From Prevotella sp. (GTDB taxonomy: Bacteria; Bacteroidota; Bacteroidia; Bacteroidales; Bacteroidaceae): a stretch of 43,750 nt of DNA. The stretch is from positions 1-43,750 of the forward strand of contig JAFPVC010000040.1 in NCBI GenBank assembly GCA_017413085.1. Direction: 5' to 3'. Within the stretch, counting starts at the first letter, position 1. Each line of letters begins with the position of its first letter. Positions 17,601-26,053 of the stretch are shown here, piece by piece. The notes below the pieces were generated by a model, which saw only the letters and a program-made list of their open reading frames with translations, searched no databases and was not told the DNA's origin. Position numbers and translations under genes: made by a program.

Positions 17601-18590
17601 TCATGAGTAACGCAGGAGCTGTCCTACGCGTACCTTCATATTCTTGTTGATATGGTTCATCTTACACAACTGGTCAACCGTCACACCGCGACGCTTTGAT
17701 ATGCTGTAGAGTGTCTCACCAGCAGCCACCTTGTGGTAACGCACTTCAGCCATTGCTCTCTGCGGAGACACCACCTGCTGACCCTGCTTTGCTGCAGATG
17801 CTTCCTTTGCCTCGCCACCGCCAGGGATTGTCTCACCACGCACGTCACTTGCCACGTAACCACCGTTGCCGACCTTACCACGCAGGGCATTTGCAGCCTG
17901 TCCTTCATTCTCGTATGTAGACTTGCGGAACATATAGCTGTCACCCACAACATCCTGATTACGGAAATCAAACATCAACGCAGGATTGAGAGCCACACCG
18001 CAGAGACGAGTCTCAAAATGCAGGTGTGAACCAGTGCTTCGTCCAGTGTTACCACCCAGTCCAATTGGCTGACCAGCCTTTACAATCTGGTTTTCCTGCA
18101 CCAACTGTGCACTCATGTGGCCATATATTGTCTCAAGACCGTTATTGTGACGGATAACAACATATTTACCATAACCAGCAGCCTCATAGCGAACCACGCG
18201 CACCTTACCTGAGAAAGCAGCACGGATTGTGTCGCCAATGTAGACCTTAATATCAAGACCTTTGTGCTGACGTCCCCAGCGTGCACCGAAGTTGCTCGTC
18301 ACAACACGGCTCTCCGTAGGCATGTGGAAACCACGCAGGTTGATACGGAACGAATCAGGAAGTTCCGTAGCACGATGTGCATATTTGTTGCTCCACTCGT
18401 CATACAGTTTTGAAGCAGGCATCTGTGCCTCTTCACGCTCTATGACCTGACGCAGAGCCAGAGTGTCAATTTTACGCATGTGCTTGTCGACAGGTGCCTG
18501 ACGAGCAAGCAAGTCCTGGGCAAAAGCCGCAGGGGTAATGAATAGAAGTGTTAATACTACAATAATTAAATGAAACTTTTTTAAACCCAT
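17601..18590 (-). CDS. M23 family endopeptidase with C-terminal LysM
   Basis: This 329-residue exported protein has a signal peptide (1-25, PAAFAQ). An M23/LytM domain lies at about 95-205, with the zinc motifs HKGLD near 112 and SHLHFE near 192 and the intervening YGHMS. All metal ligands seem present, so it is probably an active peptidoglycan endopeptidase. A linker leads to one LysM domain (about 285-328, YHKVAAGETLYSISKRRGVTVDQLCKMN) that binds peptidoglycan. It would work in the periplasm in cell-wall remodelling. It has a strong promoter and a terminator of its own, separate from dnaA upstream. Confidence 0.9.
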   Translation of the reverse strand: MGLKKFHLIIVVLTLLFITPAAFAQDLLARQAPVDKHMRKIDTLALRQVIEREEAQMPASKLYDEWSNKYAHRATELPDSFRINLRGFHMPTESRVVTSNFGARWGRQHKGLDIKVYIGDTIRAAFSGKVRVVRYEAAGYGKYVVIRHNNGLETIYGHMSAQLVQENQIVKAGQPIGLGGNTGRSTGSHLHFETRLCGVALNPALMFDFRNQDVVGDSYMFRKSTYENEGQAANALRGKVGNGGYVASDVRGETIPGGGEAKEASAAKQGQQVVSPQRAMAEVRYHKVAAGETLYSISKRRGVTVDQLCKMNHINKNMKVRVGQLLRYS

Positions 18591-18765
18591 TGGTTAGTAT
18601 CTCCGTATTTTTACAGCGGCGCAGCAGCCGGAACCACCACCCCACATAAATTAAACTTCTAAAAGATTGATTTCGAAAGACTGCCCATAAGATAAAGAAG
18701 CAGACTCCGTCTCTAACATGCATCTGAACAATCAAATGCCAACCGACTTAAAATCCGATTTGATG

Positions 18766-18797
18766 CAAAGTTACGATTTTTTATTTTACCTTGCAAA
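18766..18797 (-). promoter_or_regulatory. Promoter of the M23 gene
   Basis: On the minus strand, TTTG (18797-18794), 20 nt, then TAACTTTG (18773-18766): a full consensus promoter. The leader would be about 170 nt. Confidence 0.75.
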
Positions 18798-18823
18798 TTG
18801 TTTTTGCATTTTAAAACAATTTG
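18794..18823. repeat. 11-bp inverted repeat over the -33 element
   Basis: CAAATTGTTTT at 18794-18804 is perfectly inverted at 18813-18823, with an 8-nt loop. It lies just after dnaA and covers the -33 box of the M23 gene. It could be a weak dnaA terminator or an operator. There is no T tail on the minus strand. Confidence 0.65.
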
Positions 18824-18853
18824 TTGGTGATAGAAAAAACCATTTAACATCTT

Positions 18854-20275
18854 TTACGATTTTATCTTCAATGCTTTAACAATTTCGTCAACGGTTTTCA
18901 TAAAGGCGCTGTCGGTCTGTATCATTTCCTCGACTTTCGCTATGCTGTGAAGCACAGTGCTGTGGTCACGCGAACCTATGAGCTTACCTATTCGCGTAAC
19001 TGGAATGTTAGTGTATTTGTCAGCCAGATACATTGACAACTGGCGCGGTATCACCAATTCCTTCTTGCGTGAGCGGCTTTTCACTGCTCCCTGCGTAACC
19101 TCATACTTGCGACACACGCGGTCGAGTATGTCATCAACTGTCAGAGGCATATCGTCTACCTTTACCGCTCTTTTCACCACGCGGTTCACAAGGTTCATGT
19201 CTATATTGCAATGATATACAATACTATTGGCAAGCAGCGACATTATCACCCCCTCCAACTCACGAATAGAGCCGTTAGCAGTCTGTGCGATGAACTGCAC
19301 CACGTCATCTGGCACAACAAGTCCGTCACGTGCTATCTTACGCCGCAGTATGTCAACGCACAACTGGAAATTAGGTTTCTCCATCTCTGCCGTCATGCCA
19401 CAGGCAAAGCGTGTGACAAGGCGTTTGTTCATTCCCTCCAGTTCTATTGGCGCACGGTCGCTTACCAGAATAATGCGCCGTCCGTTGCGATGTAGATGAT
19501 TAAAGATATGGAAGAAAGTATCTTGCGTCGATGTAGCCTTCATCCACTCCTGCACATCGTCAACGATAAGCATGTCGATAGTTTGGTAGAAGGCAATAAA
19601 ATCATTTATCTTCCCCTGCTGTGTGGCCGTAACATACTGTGCCTGAAAAGTGCGTGCACTGACGTAGAGCACGCGCTTCGTCGGATACAGTTCACAGCAA
19701 CGGTTGCCTATTGCATTCACAAGATGTGTCTTGCCGCACCCCGACGGTCCGAAGATAAACATCGGATTAAACTGTGTGCTGTTCGGATGCTCTGCCACAT
19801 TCATGCCTATGGAACGCGACAATTTGTTACTGTCGCCCTCTATGAACGACCTGAAAGTCTGCTGGGGATGAAGTTGGGAATCTATTGGAGGCAGACTGCT
19901 TTGCCCACTTACGGCAGGAGATTGCTGCTGTTGTTCCTTTGGTACGATGTCGTAAGGCACCGAGCCAGGTTCACTTTCCTCTACAATCTTCTTGCCTTTT
20001 TCGTGTTCGGTATTTCCAATGACCAATACATTCCAATAGAGATTAATCTTGCCGAAGGTATTGTATATGGCAATACGCATCACGTCAAGGAAATGCTTCT
20101 CTATCTGCTCACGAATAAAAGGATTTGGCACCCGAAGAACAAGGCAGTTCTCCGCCACCATGAATTTATCAAACTCCACAAAGGCAAAGAGCTTTTCATA
20201 GTCCTCTGCCTTTACATTGTCGCGTATGTATTTCTGGCACGACGCCCAGTCAGCTTTTCTGTCTTTCAACACCAT
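18854..20275 (-). CDS. dnaA: Chromosomal replication initiator protein DnaA
   Basis: This 473-residue protein has the full DnaA layout. Domain I is at about 1-85. A Gln/Pro-rich linker follows, then the AAA+ domain (about 140-350) with Walker A GPSGCGKTH and Walker B LIVDDVQ. The C-terminal DNA-binding domain (about 375-473) has the signature IGSRDHSTVLHSIAKVEE. It opens the origin by binding DnaA boxes in its ATP form. It is the third gene of an apparent operon after an amidase and an MCE protein, starting 3 nt after the MCE stop. dnaN and a visible cluster of DnaA boxes are both absent from the flanks, so this does not look like the origin. Confidence 0.97.
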   Translation of the reverse strand: MVLKDRKADWASCQKYIRDNVKAEDYEKLFAFVEFDKFMVAENCLVLRVPNPFIREQIEKHFLDVMRIAIYNTFGKINLYWNVLVIGNTEHEKGKKIVEESEPGSVPYDIVPKEQQQQSPAVSGQSSLPPIDSQLHPQQTFRSFIEGDSNKLSRSIGMNVAEHPNSTQFNPMFIFGPSGCGKTHLVNAIGNRCCELYPTKRVLYVSARTFQAQYVTATQQGKINDFIAFYQTIDMLIVDDVQEWMKATSTQDTFFHIFNHLHRNGRRIILVSDRAPIELEGMNKRLVTRFACGMTAEMEKPNFQLCVDILRRKIARDGLVVPDDVVQFIAQTANGSIRELEGVIMSLLANSIVYHCNIDMNLVNRVVKRAVKVDDMPLTVDDILDRVCRKYEVTQGAVKSRSRKKELVIPRQLSMYLADKYTNIPVTRIGKLIGSRDHSTVLHSIAKVEEMIQTDSAFMKTVDEIVKALKIKS

Positions 20276-20278
20276 GCC

Positions 20279-21196
20279 TTATTTCTCCTGTGCTTTATCC
20301 TTCTTTCCGAAAACAGAGAAATGTACATAGCGTTTTGGATGAGCCTTAAAGTCTATCATCAGTGAATCGGCATGGCTCATAGTGGAGTTCAAGTTGTTAT
20401 ATACTCCCTTGTCATACATCAACAGTCCGAGCGTCCCCTCACGATTGCTGAGTGCGTTTGACATCTGCTCAAGGTTTGACAGTGTATGGTCAATCTTGCG
20501 CATGGTACCGTCAACGTCCACCTTGGCAAGGTTGTCTGTCAGCGTCTCCGTGTTGGCAAGCGTAGCATCTGCATGCTTCATAAGGCCCGGCACGTTTTTG
20601 TTCAGCTGCGACGCCAGCGAGTTCAGCTCAGCCGTCGTAACCTTGAGATTTGCCGTCATGCCCTCTGCATTTTGCAGTATGTGTATGATAGCGGGATTTG
20701 CCAATATGTTATTCACTGATGTCACGATGCTGTCAAGCTTCGGTATGATAGCCATTACCGTAGGCATCATTTCCGCAGCCTGCGCCAGCAGCCCTACTTC
20801 GTCTACGCCCTGTATAACGCCACCCGGCTCTATCCTTTCACGTGGATTGTTTGCCAGCAGCAGATTGACCTTGATGTTGCCCATAAGGTCGCTCTCTATT
20901 TCCGCCTGAGAACCTGCAGGTATGCGCAACTGCGGGTCGAGGTCACACTCCACGATAATGTTACCGGCCTTCTCATAATCATAGTTAATATCCGTTACCG
21001 ACCCGACCTTGTAGCCATCGGCATAAATCGCCGTCGACTTTGACAGACCTTTCAGGTCACGGAACGACATCTTATAACTTGTAGTCGAACTGAAGATGGT
21101 CAGTCCCTTCAGGAAATTCATCCCGAAGAACAGCAGCACCAATGCAGTTATCGCCACGAGTGCAATCTTCACTTCCTTTGTAAATATCTTGTTCAT
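20279..21196 (-). CDS. MCE/MlaD family protein
   Basis: This 305-residue protein has an N-terminal transmembrane anchor (about 9-30, VALVAITALVLLFFGMNFL-like) and a single MCE domain (about 35-115) containing GLSKSTAIYADGYKVGSVTDI and IESDLMGNIKVNLL. A long helical C-terminal region follows. MCE proteins form hexameric lipid-shuttling complexes between inner and outer membranes. Here it would be the periplasmic substrate-binding part; the usual ATPase and permease partners (MlaF/MlaE) are not next to it. Its start overlaps the end of the amidase gene by 4 nt (ATGA), implying coupled translation. Confidence 0.88.
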   Translation of the reverse strand: MNKIFTKEVKIALVAITALVLLFFGMNFLKGLTIFSSTTSYKMSFRDLKGLSKSTAIYADGYKVGSVTDINYDYEKAGNIIVECDLDPQLRIPAGSQAEIESDLMGNIKVNLLLANNPRERIEPGGVIQGVDEVGLLAQAAEMMPTVMAIIPKLDSIVTSVNNILANPAIIHILQNAEGMTANLKVTTAELNSLASQLNKNVPGLMKHADATLANTETLTDNLAKVDVDGTMRKIDHTLSNLEQMSNALSNREGTLGLLMYDKGVYNNLNSTMSHADSLMIDFKAHPKRYVHFSVFGKKDKAQEK

Positions 21197-22482
21197 CTCT
21201 TATTCTTATTTCTCTTATATTCACGTATGGCCTCAGCCGTGTTCATCTTCACGTCACCCTTGAAGGCTATAATAAAGCAGTCTGTGAAAGTAGGCTGCAG
21301 TTCATTGCGCAGTCTCAATATCTCACTATAATCCTCTGACTCACCGATAGTGTATTTCGTCATGCCGTTCTCTTTGTATTCAGCATAATCCGTGCGTCCT
21401 TTGAAATGCGGGTCTCCTTTCTTAAACGGCTTGTCGGTAGCACATATCTGCACCTTGAACACCGGCTTTGCCGCCTCTTTAACATTAGGCTTCTCCAACT
21501 CCACGACAGTCGGTTCCTTTTTCTCTTCCACTCGCCGTTTCGCCTCTTCAGCCTTCTTCTGCTCTTCTTCTTTCTTTTTTTTCTCTTCCTCTTTCTTCTT
21601 CAGTCGTTCCGACTTACCCGTTTCACTTGGTTTCTTGTCATCACCAGTCTTCACCGTTGATGCCGACGTATCCGTTGACGCAACCATAGGCTGTTGAGCA
21701 CCGGCATCGTATGTATTGTCATACTTCTTGCGGTATTCCACAAAGGCATTGAATATGCCACGCCCGATGTTATCTATCGCAGTCTCATCATTCAACAGTT
21801 TTTCTTCTGCCGGAGTTGATATGAATCCAAGCTCTATCAGGCAACTTGGCATTGATGTCTCACGCAACACGAGGAACCCCGCCTGCTTTACTCCCTTGTC
21901 AGGACGGCTTGCCAGCGAACACGTGTTTCGCTGCACCAGTTTCGCAAGGTCTACCGAACGCTGCATGTTATTGTCCTGCATGAACTCAAATATAATGTAA
22001 CTCTCAGCAGAGTTAGGGTCAAAGCCCTGATACGACTCCTTGTAATCCTCCTCCACGAGTATGACGGAGTTCTCGCGCTTGGCCACGTCAAGGTTATCCT
22101 TGGCACGGTGCATACCCAGTGTGTAGGTTTCCATGCCCTTGGCAGTATTGTATCCCGCCGGCTGCGCATTGGTGTGAATGCTCACGAAGAGGTCGGCCTT
22201 GGCCTTGTTGGCAATCTCGGCCCTGCCGTGCAGCGTAACAAACACATCCTTTTTCCTGGTGTATATCACCTTCACGTCAGGACAGTTCCGCTCCACATAC
22301 TTGCCGAACGTCAGCGCCGTCTTCAGGTTAATGTCTTTCTCCTTTGAGAAAGCGCCCACAGCCCCTGCGTCATGTCCGCCGTGACCAGCATCGATGACGA
22401 GCGTAAAATCCCTCGCGCTCATCTTTAGAGTGAGTGCATAAAGCAGGCTGAATATCAATATAATACATTTTCCGCTGTGCAT
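21193..22482 (-). CDS. N-acetylmuramoyl-L-alanine amidase with SPOR-like C-terminus
   Basis: This protein is about 429 residues long. The longest frame starts at 22527, but a consensus promoter (22503-22533) covers that start, so the ATG at 22482 followed by a hydrophobic signal segment is chosen. An Amidase_3 domain lies at about 25-245, with zinc/catalytic motifs IDAGHGGHDAG, SIHTNA and CLIELGFIS. A highly charged Lys/Glu helix follows (about 275-330, KKKEEEKKKKEEEQKK), probably coiled coil. The C-terminus (about 345-415) resembles a SPOR domain that would bind denuded septal peptidoglycan. It should split the amide bond between muramic acid and the stem peptide during division. Confidence 0.9.
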   Translation of the reverse strand: MHSGKCIILIFSLLYALTLKMSARDFTLVIDAGHGGHDAGAVGAFSKEKDINLKTALTFGKYVERNCPDVKVIYTRKKDVFVTLHGRAEIANKAKADLFVSIHTNAQPAGYNTAKGMETYTLGMHRAKDNLDVAKRENSVILVEEDYKESYQGFDPNSAESYIIFEFMQDNNMQRSVDLAKLVQRNTCSLASRPDKGVKQAGFLVLRETSMPSCLIELGFISTPAEEKLLNDETAIDNIGRGIFNAFVEYRKKYDNTYDAGAQQPMVASTDTSASTVKTGDDKKPSETGKSERLKKKEEEKKKKEEEQKKAEEAKRRVEEKKEPTVVELEKPNVKEAAKPVFKVQICATDKPFKKGDPHFKGRTDYAEYKENGMTKYTIGESEDYSEILRLRNELQPTFTDCFIIAFKGDVKMNTAEAIREYKRNKNKR

Positions 22483-22502
22483 AGAACAAACAAAAATGTA
22501 TG

Positions 22503-22533
22503 CAAATTTACAAATTTCTTGTGACATGACAAA
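22503..22533 (-). promoter_or_regulatory. Promoter of the amidase-MCE-dnaA operon
   Basis: On the minus strand: TTTG (22533-22530), 19 nt, TAAATTTG (22510-22503). Transcription should begin near 22496, 14 nt before the chosen ATG. No later strong promoter is evident inside the operon, so dnaA may be read from here. Confidence 0.7.
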
Positions 22534-22614
22534 CTGTTTCGGCCTTTTTTTCGATTTATTAAGAAAGTTATTTTTTTTCTTCCATATATCATTTCATTTT
22601 ACATTTTTATTTAT

Positions 22615-22622
22615 TAACTTTG
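22615..22622 (+). promoter_or_regulatory. -7 promoter box for the DUF3467 gene
   Basis: TAACTTTG lies 47 nt before the ATG at 22670, in the divergent region with the amidase operon. The -33 region is only T/A-rich. Confidence 0.55.
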
Positions 22623-22669
22623 TAGTGTAGAAATATTTCCAAACAATTTTAACATAAATCTAAACAACA

Positions 22670-23005
22670 ATGAACAACAACAACCAACAGCAGGGGCAGC
22701 AGCTCCAGATTGAAGTAAATCAGGACATTGCGCGCGGTGTCTACAGCAATTTTGCCATTATCTCCCACTCTCATGCCGAGTTCATCCTCGACTTAGCAAG
22801 CACCTTGCCCGGCACGCCTAAGGCACAGGTGGTAAGCCGTGTGATTCTTGCTCCCGAGCATGCCAAGCGCCTTGCCATGGCACTTCAGGAGAACGTGATG
22901 CGCTACGAACAGGAGTTTGGCAAGATACAGATGGCACAACCACAGCAACCTACCCAGCAGTCTGTGCCACCTACAACAGCAGCACCATTCGGCACAGGAA
23001 AGTAA
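22670..23005 (+). CDS. DUF3467 domain-containing protein
   Basis: This 111-residue protein has no signal peptide. An Asn/Gln-rich start (NNNNQQQGQQ) precedes a compact DUF3467 core (about 12-85) with GVYSNFAIISHSHAEFILDLASTLPG and VVSRVILAPEHAKRLAMALQENVMRYE. A Gln/Pro/Thr-rich tail follows. The family is common in Bacteroidetes and has no established function. It is preceded by a -7 promoter box and followed 71 nt later by the rhamnose mutarotase gene. Confidence 0.85.
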   Translation: MNNNNQQQGQQLQIEVNQDIARGVYSNFAIISHSHAEFILDLASTLPGTPKAQVVSRVILAPEHAKRLAMALQENVMRYEQEFGKIQMAQPQQPTQQSVPPTTAAPFGTGK

Positions 23006-23076
23006 CATTACACAAAACGAATGTGATTTCATCTACACTCCACCTTAATTAATAAACAAATCAAAAACTACGAACT

Positions 23077-23397
23077 ATGACACGATTTGCATTCAAGATG
23101 TTCCTCAAGCCCGGCTGCGAGGAGGAATACCAGAAACGCCATGCCGCTATATGGCCCGAACTCGTTAAGATGATTAAAGACTCAGGTGTAGGCAACTACA
23201 GCATTTACTGGGACAAGGACACCAACATACTCTTCGGCTACCAGGAGTGCAGCGGCGACACCACGTCGCAGGACACAGAAGGTGGCGTTGACCCTATAAC
23301 ACAGAAGTGGTGGGACATGATGGCCGACATCATGGAGGTGAACCCCGACAACTCTCCTGTTACCATACCTATAAAGGAAGTGTTCCACTTAGACTAA
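23077..23397 (+). CDS. rhaM: L-rhamnose mutarotase
   Basis: This 106-residue protein matches the RhaM/DUF718 family: RFAFKMFLKPGCEEEYQKRHAAIWPEL, then SIYWDKDTNILFGYQE, and a closing WWDMMADIMEVNPDNSP. It interconverts alpha and beta L-rhamnose, speeding entry into the catabolic pathway. Key residues seen are His22 in KRHAAIWPEL and the paired Trp (KWWDMM). The gene is 15 nt before folB, apart from rhaD at the window start, so its location does not reveal a rhamnose operon. Confidence 0.93.
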   Translation: MTRFAFKMFLKPGCEEEYQKRHAAIWPELVKMIKDSGVGNYSIYWDKDTNILFGYQECSGDTTSQDTEGGVDPITQKWWDMMADIMEVNPDNSPVTIPIKEVFHLD

Positions 23398-23412
23398 ACC
23401 TACGCCGGATTC

Positions 23413-23802
23413 ATGCAGCAGATATACATACGCAACCTGCGACTGCGTGCACAGCACGGGGTGCTGCCGCAAGAGAAGGTTGTAGGCGGCGACTACGTGG
23501 TCAACGTCACGGCAGACTATCCTATAGCAAAGACGTGCGTCAGCGATGACGTAGCCGACACGATGAACTACGCCGAGGCTCTTGAGGTAGTGAAACGCGT
23601 GATGCGCATACCGCGTAAGACGCTGGAATGTGTGGCATACAATATTGCCAGAGAACTGCTGACGACATTCACCGAATTACAGTCGGTTACCATTGACGTG
23701 TGCAAGCAATGCCCGCCAATGGGAGCCGACTGCGACGGTGCCGGTGTCAGACTTTCACTGACCGCCCTGGAACTGAAAGCCGATGATGCAGAGCTGCAAT
23801 GA
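23413..23802 (+). CDS. folB: Dihydroneopterin aldolase
   Basis: This 129-residue protein has the FolB pattern IYIRNLRLRAQHGVLPQEKVVGGDYVVNV near the N-terminus, where the Glu is catalytic. It continues with DTMNYAEALEVVKRVM and a C-terminal VTIDVCKQCPPMG that corresponds to the conserved Lys-x-x-Pro/pterin-binding segment. It converts dihydroneopterin to 6-hydroxymethyl-dihydropterin and glycolaldehyde in folate synthesis. Its stop overlaps the next gene by 4 nt (ATGA). Confidence 0.92.
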   Translation: MQQIYIRNLRLRAQHGVLPQEKVVGGDYVVNVTADYPIAKTCVSDDVADTMNYAEALEVVKRVMRIPRKTLECVAYNIARELLTTFTELQSVTIDVCKQCPPMGADCDGAGVRLSLTALELKADDAELQ

Positions 23803-25907
23803 AGTTGTTCTCACACAACATATTGCGCATCTGCATCGTAATGGCTATGGCAACGGCCCTGCTGTCATCAATGCCTGCACATGCTAATAACAACAGTGCA
23901 TGGGAATCATACCTGCAGGAATTGTTTGAGAACAGCGACAACGGCGCAGAGGAGTTTGAAAAGGCATACCAGCAATTAACGGAACTTCAGTCCGCCCCAC
24001 TTGACATAAACACGGCAGAGGTGGCGGAACTGCTTCAGATACCAGGGCTCGACCTTGAAATCATTAACGACATAATCGAATATCGCGAGAAATATGGACG
24101 GCTGCACAGCATTACCGAACTGGCGCTCATTCCATCCATAGACAACAGGCTGCGCGACTTTCTTGCATGCTTTCTAATCGTAGCGGGGGACGACCAAAAG
24201 CCATGGTACTGCAAGGACGAAATAAAGAAATCGCTACGGTATATCAAGCACACGGCGATACTGTCGGCCTCTATCCCCACATATTACAGAGCCGGCGACA
24301 CTGGCATGGCCTCAGTGAAAGGTAACAAATATGCAGGTGCCTACCTCGGTGATCCGCTGAAGCACTCCCTGCGCTACAACATGAAACTGGGCAGACATGC
24401 CGCACTTAACTTCACAGGCGGAAAGACTGCAGGTGAGCCTTTCGGATGCAATGGCAACAGCATGGGGTATGACACATACTCATTCAACGTCAGTGCCAAC
24501 AGAATTGGACATCTCAACCGCATAATCATTGGGCATTTCCGTGGACAGTTCGGCATGGGTCTGACAGTCAACAACAGTTTTTCCTTGGGCAAACAGGCCA
24601 TGCTCGCCTCCATAGGCCGCCTGACCAATGCCTTCACCCCTCACAGCAGCACAAGCGACGGCAAGCATTTCCAAGGCATTGCCGCAACAATTGTCCTGAC
24701 ACAGCGATTCCAGTTGTCGGCTTTCGCCTCATGCAGGTATGTTGACGCAACTCTCAACAGCGACTCCTCAGTGTCTACCCTGCTCTCTTCGCCTCAACAC
24801 CGCACACGCAATGAGATGGCGAAGAAAAACAACACCATGCAAAGCGACTTCGGACTGCACCTGCGCCACACGGCTCCACTTACGAGCAAGGTGCAATGGC
24901 AAGTCGGGGCTTCATTTACCTATACCGCCTTCAACCGCACACTTAATCCCACATTCAGCAAGACCGGCACCGTGAGTGGCTCCCGGCTCTACCGTCTTTA
25001 CCTACCTCACGGTTCTCATTTCTTCAACGCCAGCGTCGACTACAGTCTACGCCGACGCTCCATCACCATCTGCGGTGAAACAGCCATCAACGACAATGGC
25101 GCATTGGCCAGCATCAACACTGCTCTGTGGCAAGCCCTGCCAACGCTTACGCTGTCTGCAGCACAGCGTTACTACGCCTACCGATACCACACGCTGAACG
25201 GTTCTTCATTCAGCAGCGGCGGCAACGTGCAAAACGAAAGCGGACTGTATCTCGCAGCGAAATACACACAAATCAAACACATCGCCATTGAGGCGTATAC
25301 CGACATTGCATACTATCCCTGGCTGAAATACCAGATATCAAGTGCTTCATACTCTTGGGACAACTGCATAACCGCCACATACGCTAAAAATGCCTGGAAC
25401 CTCGCCTTACGCTACCGTGCAAACAGTCGTCAGCGCGACATCAGCACCGGAAGCAGGAAGCAACTGGCATGGCGAACCGACCAACGGCTACGGCTAACCA
25501 TAGCGCGGCAGACCGACCGTCTGACACTGCGCACACAGGTTGAAGGATGCCTGCTGACATTTGACGAAAACTCAAAGGGCATCATTCTTACTCAGCAAGC
25601 CACATACGCATTAAACAGGAAATGGAGCACATACGCCATGGGGGCATACTTCCATACCGACGACTATGACTCACGCATATATACCTACGAGCGCGGGCCA
25701 CTACACAATTTCGGCTACTCTGCCTATTACGGCCACGGCATGCGCCTTGCGCTGATGCTGCGCACCGACATCTCAGAACATCTCATGGCCACGGCCAAAG
25801 TGGGCCACACTCATTACTTTGACCGCAAGGCCATTGGCACAGCCGAGCGCACCATCTACTCTAACCACCAGACCGACATTGACCTGCAACTGAGGCTCAA
25901 ATTATAA
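23799..25907 (+). CDS. Exported helix-hairpin-helix protein with beta-rich body
   Basis: This 702-residue protein has a signal peptide (about 1-27, ending SMPAHA). Residues about 60-125 hold a ComEA-like helix-hairpin-helix region (LDINTAEVAELLQIPGLDLEIINDIIEYREKYGRL). The remaining ~570 residues alternate polar and hydrophobic residues with many aromatic-ended strands, such as LRYNMKLGRHAALNFTGGK, and end DIDLQLRLKL, suggesting an outer-membrane beta-barrel. Proteins of this layout are widespread in Bacteroidetes but their role is not established; DNA handling at the outer membrane is only a guess from the HHH motif. Translation is likely coupled to folB through the ATGA overlap. Confidence 0.8.
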   Translation: MKLFSHNILRICIVMAMATALLSSMPAHANNNSAWESYLQELFENSDNGAEEFEKAYQQLTELQSAPLDINTAEVAELLQIPGLDLEIINDIIEYREKYGRLHSITELALIPSIDNRLRDFLACFLIVAGDDQKPWYCKDEIKKSLRYIKHTAILSASIPTYYRAGDTGMASVKGNKYAGAYLGDPLKHSLRYNMKLGRHAALNFTGGKTAGEPFGCNGNSMGYDTYSFNVSANRIGHLNRIIIGHFRGQFGMGLTVNNSFSLGKQAMLASIGRLTNAFTPHSSTSDGKHFQGIAATIVLTQRFQLSAFASCRYVDATLNSDSSVSTLLSSPQHRTRNEMAKKNNTMQSDFGLHLRHTAPLTSKVQWQVGASFTYTAFNRTLNPTFSKTGTVSGSRLYRLYLPHGSHFFNASVDYSLRRRSITICGETAINDNGALASINTALWQALPTLTLSAAQRYYAYRYHTLNGSSFSSGGNVQNESGLYLAAKYTQIKHIAIEAYTDIAYYPWLKYQISSASYSWDNCITATYAKNAWNLALRYRANSRQRDISTGSRKQLAWRTDQRLRLTIARQTDRLTLRTQVEGCLLTFDENSKGIILTQQATYALNRKWSTYAMGAYFHTDDYDSRIYTYERGPLHNFGYSAYYGHGMRLALMLRTDISEHLMATAKVGHTHYFDRKAIGTAERTIYSNHQTDIDLQLRLKL

Positions 25908-25979
25908 AGAATACGGATTCTGAAACGTTTTTAACAACATCCTGCAACATTTGTTTAATACAGTTTGTATTTTTAGTTG

Positions 25980-25987
25980 TAACTTTG
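25980..25987 (+). promoter_or_regulatory. -7 promoter box for the carboxylesterase
   Basis: TAACTTTG lies 66 nt before the ATG at 26054. TTTG occurs at 25950 and 25964, neither at the usual spacing. Confidence 0.5.
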
Positions 25988-26053
25988 CGATGAAAAAGCT
26001 AACATGGCTTTTCCATCGCATAATTTATTACTAATTCTAAAAATATCAACTCC

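Noticed and set aside
18590-18853. Possible replication origin next to dnaA
   Set aside because: No cluster of TTATCCACA-type boxes, no dnaN and no long AT-rich unwinding region with repeats were found; the gap is explained by a promoter and an inverted repeat.
19496-20365. 289-codon plus-strand open frame opposite dnaA
   Set aside because: It lies wholly over the dnaA and MCE coding strand, has no recognisable domain and no promoter, and its composition is that of a reverse-complement shadow.
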